This document shows, in pieces, positions 1 through 5,302 of a stretch of DNA of 5,768 bases (positions within the stretch are counted from its first letter, which is position 1; every line of letters begins with the position of its first letter). The notes below the pieces were generated by a model that worked only from the letters and a program-made list of their open reading frames with translations, did not search any database and was not told the DNA's origin. This stretch comes from CAZKUB01 sp964592335 (lineage in GTDB: Archaea > Thermoplasmatota > E2 > DHVEG-1): assembly GCA_964592335.1 (NCBI GenBank), contig CAZQEU010000079.1, positions 1-5,768 of the forward strand, written 5' to 3'. A program made the translations under genes and the position numbers.

Positions 1-509
1 TTTTTTCTGATATGAATCTTAATTTTCTTTTTATTAACAGGTACAAGTTTTTTAAGTTTTAATGTAACATCTTTTTTTGGTTTATATTCATCTATTGGTT
101 TGTTGGGTGTTTTTCCATTTACTTCATAAATATAATAGCCTTTTTCACCATCTATAGATGTAATATACTTGTTTTTACCCTGCGTTTTTGTCTCAACTTC
201 AGGCAGTTGATTTAACGCATCTAAAATTGAGGTATTATTCATAATTTCTATATCTGATTCGTCTATAAAAGGCTCAAATGCTTTTTCTAAAACTTCTACA
301 TTTGCTGATAAAAGATGAACATTACCGATTATCCTTCTTTTAACCATATCTATGTCCTCTAGTATTTTTATATGCCTTGAAATAACTGGTTTTGATATTT
401 TAAGCTCTCTTGAAATCTCAGAGACATGTATCTCTTTTTGCGCTATCAACTTGATTATCTTGATTCTTGTTTTGCTGCTCAATGCTTTAAAAAGTTTGTT
501 GTTATCCAT
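1..509 (-). CDS. ArsR-type winged-helix regulator with DUF4430-like C-terminal domain (3' end outside window)
   Basis: The frame is open for 169 codons from ATG 507-509 to the left window edge, so the C-terminus is missing. Residues about 5-68 form an ArsR/winged-helix domain: LSSKTRIKIIKLIAQ, then the helix-turn-helix VSEISRELKISKPVISRHIK and a basic wing (MVKRRIIGNVHLL). After a short helical linker, residues about 92-155 resemble DUF4430, the beta domain at the end of transcobalamin/intrinsic factor: TSILDALNQL, then YITSIDGEKGYYIYEVNGK, then PIDEYKPKKDVTLKL. There is no signal peptide or membrane segment, so it should be a cytoplasmic DNA-binding protein. It is divergent from the secreted barrel gene and probably regulates itself and that gene; this is inferred from position. 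No Shine-Dalgarno precedes the ATG and a TATA-like element lies about 32 bases upstream, which suggests a leaderless mRNA. The winged helix is confident; the DUF4430 assignment is from motif memory only. Confidence 0.88.
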   Translation of the reverse strand, partial: MDNNKLFKALSSKTRIKIIKLIAQKEIHVSEISRELKISKPVISRHIKILEDIDMVKRRIIGNVHLLSANVEVLEKAFEPFIDESDIEIMNNTSILDALNQLPEVETKTQGKNKYITSIDGEKGYYIYEVNGKTPNKPIDEYKPKKDVTLKLKKLVPVNKKKIKIHIRK

Positions 510-512
510 TTT

Positions 513-531
513 GCTAACATTTGTTATTAAC
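513..531. promoter_or_regulatory. candidate operator in the divergent promoter region
   Basis: Two overlapping inverted repeats lie between the start codon of the ArsR-type gene and its TATA-like element. TAACA (515-519) is inverted as TGTTA (522-526), and GTTATTAAC (523-531) is a perfect odd palindrome. The position, within the expected transcription start of the regulator, suits autorepression. The region is AT-rich, so chance symmetry cannot be excluded. Confidence 0.35.
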
Positions 532-533
532 TA

Positions 534-568
534 GATTATATTTAAAAATCTTTGCTTTATATTTTTAT
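534..568. promoter_or_regulatory. back-to-back TATA-like promoter elements
   Basis: On the minus strand TTTAAATATAATC (about 535-547) sits 26-38 bases before the ATG of the ArsR-type regulator. On the plus strand TTTATATTTTTATAT (557-571) sits about 27-40 bases before the chosen ATG of the barrel protein at 597. Both distances fit archaeal TATA boxes that drive leaderless or very short-leader mRNAs. The two promoters are almost abutting, so one bound regulator could affect both. Confidence 0.5.
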
Positions 569-596
569 ATTAATAGTATTATTTGAGTGCATGCAG

Positions 597-2111
597 ATGA
601 GATATAAATCAGTTTTGTTTTTGTCTATAATCCTAGTTGTTAACTCAACTACTATGTTATCATCTGCAGAAAACAATGACTTTCCATATAGTTCAAATGA
701 TGATATAATAACTAATGCCTTGGATTTTTTAAAAAACCAACAAAAAAATGATGGTAATATAGGTGGTATAGCAGTTTCTGCATGGGCATCTATGGCAATA
801 TCTGCAGCGGGAGAAAACTTAGATGATTGGGGTAATTTTATAAGTTATTTAGAAAATAAAACAAGTTTACTTGATGAGGATAAGCCTGAGGATTGGCAAA
901 GACACACTCTTGCTGTTGTTGCATGTAAACAAAATCCTAAAGATTTTGCAGGAATAGACCTTGTTGAAAAAATAATTGATTTCTATGATGGTAATCAAAT
1001 TGGCAGCACAACAAATCTATTTGATGATTGTTTTGGAATTCTAGCGTTGATTTCTGCAGGTGTAGATAAAAACGAGTCAATAATTCAAAGTACTAAATCT
1101 TTTATCATAGATAATCAGAACCCTGATGGTGGATGGGGTGATTCTGATTCAACAGCAGCCGCAGTTATGGCTCTTATAGCTGCTGGGGAAAACAAAAATT
1201 CATTTGTTATATCTGATGCACTATATTTTTTAAAAACTCTTCAAAGCTCAGATGGCGGCTTTAACTCATGGGGTAACGCAAATATTGCTTCAACAGCATG
1301 GGTTGTAATGGCGATAAATTCAGTTGATGATGATCCCTCAAGTATTAATTGGCAAAAAAATGGTAATACTCCTATTGATTATTTTATTTCACTTCAACAA
1401 AAAGATGGAAGTTTTAATTGGACAGATAGTAAAAAAACTAATTCCGAATGGATGACTTCATATGTTATACCTGCTTTGCTTGGTAAAACATATCCCGTAA
1501 AAATCAGTGAAGAATCTTATATTTTAGATGATAACTCAGATGATGATAAGTCTCTTGAAGAACCGAGTTCAGAAAATGATGGTGAGGATAAAGATAAAAA
1601 GAAAGAAAAAATAGAGTCAGAAAGAACAACAACCTATCCTGATGAAGACGATACAATTATTTTTCCTTCTGAAAAAACATATTATTTACTAAATCAAAAA
1701 ATTTTATGTCATGATAAATTAAAACCTCAAAAACCTGTTGTTTTTGGTCTTTTGGATATAAAAGTTGAAACTGATGAAGATGTTGTAGAGGTAGAGTTTT
1801 ATCTCAATGGTGATTTTGTGTTTGTTGATTCCAAAAAACCTTTTAGTTATAGGCTAAACAATATTTCATTATTTAAGCGTACAGAAATCCTTGTTAAATC
1901 ATATATCTATAAAAATATAACAGTTGAGTATAAACTTTTTTTAGAAAAAATCCAAGATATACTAAATATCATAGGAAAAAAAGATTTTTTTGATTCAATT
2001 AAAGATTTTTTTAAACCGGGTACAGTAAATATTTTAACAGTTAAAGATACAGATTCTACAAATATTATTTATACTAATCTTTTTCCAACTAAATACTCCA
2101 AGATTTTTTAA
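597..2111 (+). CDS. secreted alpha-barrel (prenyltransferase/transcobalamin-type repeat) protein
   Basis: A 504-residue exported protein. The first 24 residues form a signal peptide (MRYKSVLFLSIILVV..., likely cleavage after SSA). Residues about 36-300 contain at least five helix-pair repeats of the prenyltransferase/squalene-oxidase type: ALDFLKNQQKNDGNIGG, STKSFIIDNQNPDGGWG, DALYFLKTLQSSDGGFNSWG and PIDYFISLQQKDGSFNW, each followed by an Ala-rich helix such as STAAAVMALIAAGE. This is the fold of transcobalamin and of terpene cyclases; no DXDD cyclase motif was seen, so ligand binding is likelier than cyclisation. Residues about 308-358 are an Asp/Glu/Ser/Lys-rich linker. Residues about 380-450 look like a weak Ig-like domain (VVEVEFYLNGDFVFVDSKKPFSYRL). 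No C-terminal membrane anchor is visible. ATG 597 was chosen over ATG 591 and TTG 552 because it puts the signal peptide at the N-terminus and leaves GAGTG (585-589) seven bases upstream. The substrate is unknown. Confidence 0.85.
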   Translation: MRYKSVLFLSIILVVNSTTMLSSAENNDFPYSSNDDIITNALDFLKNQQKNDGNIGGIAVSAWASMAISAAGENLDDWGNFISYLENKTSLLDEDKPEDWQRHTLAVVACKQNPKDFAGIDLVEKIIDFYDGNQIGSTTNLFDDCFGILALISAGVDKNESIIQSTKSFIIDNQNPDGGWGDSDSTAAAVMALIAAGENKNSFVISDALYFLKTLQSSDGGFNSWGNANIASTAWVVMAINSVDDDPSSINWQKNGNTPIDYFISLQQKDGSFNWTDSKKTNSEWMTSYVIPALLGKTYPVKISEESYILDDNSDDDKSLEEPSSENDGEDKDKKKEKIESERTTTYPDEDDTIIFPSEKTYYLLNQKILCHDKLKPQKPVVFGLLDIKVETDEDVVEVEFYLNGDFVFVDSKKPFSYRLNNISLFKRTEILVKSYIYKNITVEYKLFLEKIQDILNIIGKKDFFDSIKDFFKPGTVNILTVKDTDSTNIIYTNLFPTKYSKIF

Positions 2112-2125
2112 AAAAATTATTTTTT
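2104..2125. terminator. bidirectional oligo-T terminator between convergent genes
   Basis: The convergent genes are separated by only 12 bases. The plus strand has T6 at 2120-2125 just after the barrel-protein stop. The minus strand has T7 (plus-strand A7, 2110-2116) just after the stop of the winged-helix gene. T6 followed by A7 at 2104-2116 is self-complementary. Oligo-T tracts are the usual archaeal intrinsic terminators, so each gene's tract overlaps the end of the other. Confidence 0.55.
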
Positions 2126-2465
2126 ATCTGCGTTCATGCATAGACTGGACTATTTCTTTACCAAAATCAGTGAGTTTGTAAATCTTAACGTTTTTAGAGC
2201 TTTCAATAAGCTCAACAAGATTTAGGCCTATAAGCGATTCATCTCCTCTGTAACGGGAGTTCATCCCTCTTATTGCACCTATAACATTTGTAGGAGTTGT
2301 TTTTACATTATATGCAATATCAGAGGTATAACTACCACTTGGACTAATCTCAAAAAGGTATTCAGCTATCTTTTTCCTAACGCTACTCCTCCTTAGAGAC
2401 CTCATGACAAGCGGCCTTATAGTCTCTGGAGTAACATTACTCTCTCCATCTTGCATCCCATCCAC
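2124..2465 (-). CDS. small archaeal winged-helix transcriptional regulator
   Basis: A 113-residue protein of a one-domain winged-helix family common in Euryarchaeota. Residues about 22-40 (RSLRRSSVRKKIAEYLFEI) form the first helix. The helix-turn-helix is about 45-68 (SYTSDIAYNVKTTPTNVIGA), followed by a RGMNSRYRGDESLIGLNLVE segment and a wing ending in IYKLTDFGKEIV. Family members typically show the same order, with a yes/no ligand role unknown. There is no membrane segment or metal-binding cysteine. GTG 2465 is 27 bases from a TATA-like CTTAAAAG and would be a leaderless start; ATG 2454-2456, three codons in, is an alternative. It lies downstream of rnp2 with its own promoter. The DNA-binding call is strong, the regulon is unknown, though several TGCATA copies in its upstream region are candidates for its own sites. 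Confidence 0.82.
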   Translation of the reverse strand: MDGMQDGESNVTPETIRPLVMRSLRRSSVRKKIAEYLFEISPSGSYTSDIAYNVKTTPTNVIGAIRGMNSRYRGDESLIGLNLVELIESSKNVKIYKLTDFGKEIVQSMHERR

Positions 2466-2477
2466 TTAATAAAAAGA

Positions 2478-2551
2478 ATGCATATTTCTTTTAAGAACTT
2501 ATCGCTTATTTAATTATTCAGTTGCATATTCACCTGCATAATTACATGCAG
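2478..2551 (-). promoter_or_regulatory. promoter region of the winged-helix gene with TGCATA repeats
   Basis: On the minus strand TTCTTAAAAGAA (2486-2497) is a TATA-like element about 27 bases before GTG 2465. TGCATA occurs three times in direct orientation (2479-2484, 2523-2528, 2535-2540). The last copy is part of an inverted repeat: CTGCAT (2534-2539) and ATGCAG (2546-2551) around a six-base spacer. The rnp2 gene ends just upstream at 2575, so these sites do not overlap coding sequence. Confidence 0.4.
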
Positions 2552-2552
2552 T

Positions 2553-2557
2553 AAAAA
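2553..2557 (-). terminator. short oligo-T tract after rnp2
   Basis: Plus-strand A5 gives T5 on the minus strand, 18 bases after the rnp2 stop codon. It is the only T tract before the promoter of the next gene, and a short one, so read-through into the winged-helix gene is plausible. Confidence 0.3.
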
Positions 2558-2574
2558 CCTAATTTTTAGTGTTT

Positions 2575-2922
2575 TTATATGTCAAAATTAGACATATGTT
2601 TGTTTATTAATGATTTAATCGTACCTGATGTGGCAAGGGTCTTTATTTGTATTTTTTCATTATTTATTTCTTCTATATCTCTTAAGATTTTGATAGAGTT
2701 TTCTTTTTCTATGTGTTTGCATCTAAGTATTCCCTGAGTCCCATTAAATCTTACTAGATAAAGATTCATTTCTTTGAAATCCTTGTTAAAAAGTTCTTGT
2801 GTTTTTTCTCTAATTTTTTTTATCATAGTTTTTTTTAGAATAGGTGTTTCTGTCTTTTTGTTTATAGTAAAACCAATGTATCTACGGCGTCTACCCTCTT
2901 TAATGATTTTTATGCACCTCAA
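2575..2922 (-). CDS. rnp2: RNase P protein component 2 (Pop5 family)
   Basis: Protein subunit of archaeal RNase P, which works with the Rpp30-type subunit to support the catalytic RNA in trimming the 5' leader of pre-tRNAs. Family signatures are in order: RRRRYIGFTI near the N-terminus (residues about 11-20), LVRFNGTQGILRCKH in the middle (about 56-70), and the C-terminal KIQIKTLATSGTIKSL (about 94-109), which matches the conserved TLGTSGTIKAL of Pop5. The length of about 110-115 residues is normal. The start is uncertain. The upstream-most option is TTG 2920-2922, but the strong Shine-Dalgarno GAGGTG lies at 2915-2920, overlapping that codon, and there is no in-frame ATG or GTG before the conserved region. 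Initiation at ATC (2905-2907) or ATT (2902-2904) would give normal spacing and a 109-110-residue protein. It follows PCNA by 28 bases and is probably cotranscribed with it. Confidence 0.88.
   Translation of the reverse strand: MRCIKIIKEGRRRRYIGFTINKKTETPILKKTMIKKIREKTQELFNKDFKEMNLYLVRFNGTQGILRCKHIEKENSIKILRDIEEINNEKIQIKTLATSGTIKSLINKHMSNFDI
2915..2920 (-). promoter_or_regulatory. ribosome binding site that questions the rnp2 start
   Basis: GAGGTG on the minus strand is a near-complete match to the archaeal anti-Shine-Dalgarno. It lies inside the frame if translation begins at TTG 2922, which makes no sense for that start. The next in-frame codons at normal distance are ATC (7 bases after the motif) and ATT (10 bases after). 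Confidence 0.5.
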
Positions 2923-2950
2923 AGTAAATAAATTTTAAAAAATATTTTTT

Positions 2951-3688
2951 TTATTCTGATTCGATTCTTGGTGCAAGTAGATATGTTACGTGTCCTTTGT
3001 TGTTTGCAATGTTGAATTCGACTTTTATAGGGTTATCATTTCCAAGCATAATCGTGATTGGATCATCACTTCTTACAGGTTTTATCATGTTGCTAAAGTA
3101 ATCTATTGAAAACAATGATTTGCATTTAGAACCTGTTTTCAGTTCTTTTAAAAGATCCTTTGGAAGTTTCAGGTTCACTGTATCGGTATCGCCTTCTGCA
3201 AAAAGTTCAAAGTTGTCTTTGTTTGCAGTAAGTGATAGATGATCTGATACTGTCTCTGATGCTCTAACGCCTTGTGTAAGCTCAGATGCGTTTAATACGA
3301 TTTTTGCCGGCAGGTTTAGGTTAGGCATTTTAGGATCAGGCATACCTGCTGTATCTATAAGACCCATTTTACGTACCAGGTTACCTATTTTTATTATCAA
3401 CCGGTTTGTATCCTCGTCATATTCTAGGTTTACCATGTCTCCTGAGCTTGAAAGACGCATAATACCTGCGAATTTATCCATGTCTATTCCTAGTTCTATT
3501 TCTTTTGCTTTAAATTCGTCAAAAGCATCGTTTTTTACTTCAAGATCCACCATTGCAACATGTGCAGGATCAACGGCTCTTAGAGAAACACCTTTTGGGT
3601 TTATATTAAATTTTACCTCGTTTACAAGAGGCGATACTACATCGATTATTCCTTTTAGTACATCTGATTTTACTTTAGCATTAAACAT
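2951..3688 (-). CDS. pcn: DNA polymerase sliding clamp (PCNA)
   Basis: Homotrimeric ring clamp that tethers replicative polymerase, FEN1 and ligase to DNA. The 245-residue length is standard for archaeal PCNA. Recognisable parts are the N-terminal FNAKVKSDVLKGIIDVVSPL, the conserved GVSLRAVDPAHVAMVDLE (about 33-50), the interdomain connector loop around IDTAGMPDPKMPNLNLP (about 111-127), DHLSL (149-153) and the C-terminal KGHVTYLLAPRIE, whose tail is used by PIP-box partners. ATG 3688 is set by GGGGAGG ten bases upstream. Only one PCNA copy is in view. A secreted protein lies upstream with a separate promoter and rnp2 lies 28 bases downstream, probably in the same transcript. TFS lies two genes upstream, a neighbourhood also seen in some methanogens. 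Confidence 0.97.
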   Translation of the reverse strand: MFNAKVKSDVLKGIIDVVSPLVNEVKFNINPKGVSLRAVDPAHVAMVDLEVKNDAFDEFKAKEIELGIDMDKFAGIMRLSSSGDMVNLEYDEDTNRLIIKIGNLVRKMGLIDTAGMPDPKMPNLNLPAKIVLNASELTQGVRASETVSDHLSLTANKDNFELFAEGDTDTVNLKLPKDLLKELKTGSKCKSLFSIDYFSNMIKPVRSDDPITIMLGNDNPIKVEFNIANNKGHVTYLLAPRIESE

Positions 3689-3698
3689 ACTTTGTTTT

Positions 3699-3705
3699 CC
3701 TCCCC
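3699..3705 (-). promoter_or_regulatory. Shine-Dalgarno of pcn
   Basis: GGGGAGG on the minus strand, ten bases before ATG 3688. It is the clearest ribosome binding site in the window and shows that this organism uses led mRNAs for some genes. Confidence 0.75.
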
Positions 3706-3740
3706 GATTTTACAAAGCTTTTATGTATTTTTCTTTAAGG

Positions 3741-3770
3741 GCTTATAATACGTTTAGTGTTTATAACACT
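3741..3770 (-). promoter_or_regulatory. pcn promoter with adjacent palindrome
   Basis: On the minus strand TATTATAAGC (3741-3750) is a TATA-like box about 55 bases before the pcn ATG, giving a leader of roughly 30 bases that contains the Shine-Dalgarno. Directly upstream is a perfect inverted repeat, AGTGTT (3756-3761) and AACACT (3765-3770) around TAT. It is not followed by a T tract on the minus strand, so an operator abutting the BRE is likelier than a terminator for the preceding gene. Confidence 0.45.
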
Positions 3771-3787
3771 GACGGTATTTCAATAAT

Positions 3788-4462
3788 TTAGTTAAATTGA
3801 TTGCATACAACATATTTGCCTATGCCGCTGAAGGCTCTAGGTATAATTTTTGTGAAAGGACTTGAGAAACGCCCTGTCCATGTTGTATATCCTATGAAGT
3901 TTCTAACAAATACACTATGATTACCAGTGATAGTAGTTGATGTTGAATTTTTGTTCATATATGATTTAATAAGTGAGTTATAGGTTGTTTCAGCTTTTTG
4001 ATCAGCATCATATTTGCAGAAAACAATAGGTTTTCTAGCAGTTATCCTAATTCTTGGAAGCATTATTTTAAAAAACTTAAATTTTGTAAGAATCCTAACC
4101 CGGGTCTTGGTTTTAAAATGAAAACCACGTCCATGGGATTTAACACGTACCATACCAAAAGCAAATGATAACTTTGAACTTTGATTACTATTATTTTCTT
4201 GTGCAGAGGCACAATACTTTTGCATTTCCAAATCGTTTTTAAAAAGTTTTGTACAGATATCTTCTAATGTTTGACCGATATCATTATTTTTTATATTATC
4301 TAAGTCTATTTCAACTTCTACTGGAGATATCTCTCCATTGGAATCAACTCTATAAATCGTAAATGTTTCATCTTGTTTTTCTTCAGCTGTTGCTGATGTT
4401 ACAAGCCCCATGCTTGATGTTAGAATGATAAGACAAATAATCGCAGTCATTATTTTTTTCAT
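3788..4462 (-). CDS. secreted four-cysteine protein of unknown function
   Basis: I do not recognise this 224-residue protein. Residues 1-26 are a clear signal peptide (MKKIMTAIICLIILTSS..., AxA cleavage site ATA at 24-26). The mature part starts with an acidic region of about 60 residues (DETFTIYRVDSNGEISPVEV). A basic, aromatic beta-rich middle follows (about 98-148: VRVKSHGRGFHFKTKTRVRI, then FKFFKIMLPRIRI). The C-terminal part is rich in Ser/Thr/Gly/Phe (NHSVFVRNFIGYTTWTGRFS). Cys 70, 84, 149 and 220 could form two disulfides. There is no C-terminal anchor. A Shine-Dalgarno-like GGGGG lies six bases before ATG 4462, and a TATA-like box further upstream gives it its own promoter. Its place between TFS and PCNA is probably not functional. 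The coding call is well supported; no function can be given. Confidence 0.85.
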   Translation of the reverse strand: MKKIMTAIICLIILTSSMGLVTSATAEEKQDETFTIYRVDSNGEISPVEVEIDLDNIKNNDIGQTLEDICTKLFKNDLEMQKYCASAQENNSNQSSKLSFAFGMVRVKSHGRGFHFKTKTRVRILTKFKFFKIMLPRIRITARKPIVFCKYDADQKAETTYNSLIKSYMNKNSTSTTITGNHSVFVRNFIGYTTWTGRFSSPFTKIIPRAFSGIGKYVVCNQFN

Positions 4463-4468
4463 AGTGTT

Positions 4469-4530
4469 CCCCCTTTTCGTTTAAAAAATAAAGGTTTTAA
4501 TATTATTATAACATAGTTAATATATAAAGT
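4469..4530 (-). promoter_or_regulatory. promoter and ribosome binding site of the secreted-protein gene
   Basis: On the minus strand AAAACTTTATATATTAAC (about 4516-4533) combines a BRE-like A-rich part with a TATA box and lies just after the TFS stop. A start about 25 bases downstream would leave a leader of roughly 30 bases with GGGGG at 4469-4473. T6 at 4483-4488 in this leader may also act as the TFS terminator. Confidence 0.5.
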
Positions 4531-4535
4531 TTTCT

Positions 4536-4838
4536 TTAATCCTCACGCCATTTATGACTGCATTTTGTACAAGTATAAAAACGACTTTCAGGTTCATCAC
4601 TACTTCTCATCTGTCTGATCATCCAATATGCCTCGTTGTGACCGCATTTAGGACAAACAATTTTTGTTTTTGGTAAAATTGATTTTTTATCTTTTTCTTC
4701 TATCACTGTTATCTCTTTTTTTTCTTGTTTTTCTACTACTATATTTTTTCCTTTCTTCTTTTTTTTATAACCGCATTTTTTGCAGATCATCTCATCTCCT
4801 GATGGATACATCAGTACTTTGCATTTTGGACAAAACAT
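4536..4838 (-). CDS. transcription factor S (TFIIS/RPB9-like transcript cleavage factor)
   Basis: Archaeal TFS rescues backtracked RNA polymerase by stimulating cleavage of the nascent RNA 3' end. The 100-residue protein has both expected zinc ribbons: C3-C6 with C19-C22 (FCPKCKVLMYPSG...ICKKCGY) and C62-C65 with C90-C93 (VCPKCGHNEAYW...YTCTKCSHKWRED). The tip of the second ribbon carries RSSDEPES, with acidic Asp81-Glu82 that reach the polymerase active site in TFIIS; their presence indicates an active cleavage factor, not an inhibitory paralogue. The linker (about 24-58) is very rich in Lys and Glu. ATG 4838 lies six bases after the Nudix stop, and the end of that gene supplies GAGGATGTGAT as ribosome binding site, so the two form an operon. 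Confidence 0.95.
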   Translation of the reverse strand: MFCPKCKVLMYPSGDEMICKKCGYKKKKKGKNIVVEKQEKKEITVIEEKDKKSILPKTKIVCPKCGHNEAYWMIRQMRSSDEPESRFYTCTKCSHKWRED

Positions 4839-4844
4839 ATTTTA

Positions 4845-5258
4845 TCACATCCTCTTTATCGTATCATCTATTATTTTTCCATGATCAAATGAGAGCTTGG
4901 GTAACTTTTTTAGTTCAAAAAACTTTGCATCAGCTGCATCATCTCCGCCTTTTAACTCTCCTTTCATGTATCTTAACAAATAAGCTATTGTTATAGTATG
5001 CCCTCTAGGGTCTCTATCGGGTTTTGAGTACACTCCAACTAATTCTTTTATTTCAGTTGATACATTTGTTTCTTCTAGAAATTCCCTTACTACTGCATGC
5101 TCAACAGTCTCACCATATTCTACAAATCCTCCGGGTAACGACCATTGACCTTTGAAAGGCTCGTTTTTTCTTTTTATCAAAGCTACCCTATCGTTTTCTA
5201 TCAGTATTCCATCAACTGTTAACTTAGGATTTTTGTACTCCATAATCATTTTCATCAT
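4845..5258 (-). CDS. Nudix hydrolase, probably ADP-ribose pyrophosphatase-like
   Basis: A 137-residue single-domain Nudix hydrolase that cleaves a nucleoside diphosphate linked to a moiety X, with divalent metal. The Nudix box runs from G44 (GGFVEYGETVEHAVVREFLE, then ETNV): G44, E50, R58-E59 and E62-E63 are all in place. The usual Gly near its end is Asn65. LPGGFVEYGE, the SKPDRDPRGHTITIAYL segment (78-94) and the C-terminal LSFDHGKIIDDTI resemble archaeal ADP-ribose pyrophosphatases such as the one from Methanocaldococcus; substrate is inferred, and a general nucleotide sanitiser is possible. Four Met codons occur in the first six (5258, 5255, 5249, 5243) with no Shine-Dalgarno. A TATA-like ATTAAATA around 5273-5280 would suit a leaderless start near Met4. 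It is the first gene of an operon with TFS. Confidence 0.92.
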   Translation of the reverse strand: MMKMIMEYKNPKLTVDGILIENDRVALIKRKNEPFKGQWSLPGGFVEYGETVEHAVVREFLEETNVSTEIKELVGVYSKPDRDPRGHTITIAYLLRYMKGELKGGDDAADAKFFELKKLPKLSFDHGKIIDDTIKRM

Positions 5259-5272
5259 ATATATTTCGGCTA

Positions 5273-5300
5273 TTTAATGTTTAACAAATACTTTGTTAAA
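5273..5300 (-). promoter_or_regulatory. promoter of the Nudix-TFS operon with a 21-base palindrome
   Basis: A perfect inverted repeat occupies 5280-5300: arms TTTAACAAA (5280-5288) and TTTGTTAAA (5292-5300) around TAC. On the minus strand the TATA-like ATTAAATA (about 5273-5280) follows directly, so the palindrome covers the BRE position. A second possible TATA (TTTTATTTTA, about 5297-5307) would place it downstream of the box. Either way it overlaps the operon's promoter and looks like a dimeric regulator site. Confidence 0.55.
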
Positions 5301-5302
5301 AT

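Noticed and set aside
352..534. Plus-strand open frame opposite the ArsR-type gene
   Set aside because: It lies antisense to a clear winged-helix coding region and has low-complexity Leu/Ile/Ser composition.
552..596. Upstream extension of the barrel protein to TTG 552
   Set aside because: It would add 15 hydrophobic residues before a complete signal peptide and would translate through the likely TATA element; ATG 597 fits better.
1530..1660. GAT/GAA/AAA-rich stretch as a DNA repeat or non-coding element
   Set aside because: It is in frame and encodes a low-complexity acidic linker in the secreted protein.
3756..3770. Stem-loop AGTGTT/AACACT as terminator of the secreted-protein gene
   Set aside because: No T tract follows on the minus strand; the position fits an operator upstream of pcn better.
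3435..3791. Plus-strand open frame opposite pcn
   Set aside because: It is antisense to PCNA, whose identity is certain, and has no recognisable motif.
4664..4996. Plus-strand Leu/Phe-rich open frame that could pass for a membrane protein
   Set aside because: It is the complement of the Lys/Glu-rich TFS linker and the Nudix C-terminus; its hydrophobicity is a by-product.
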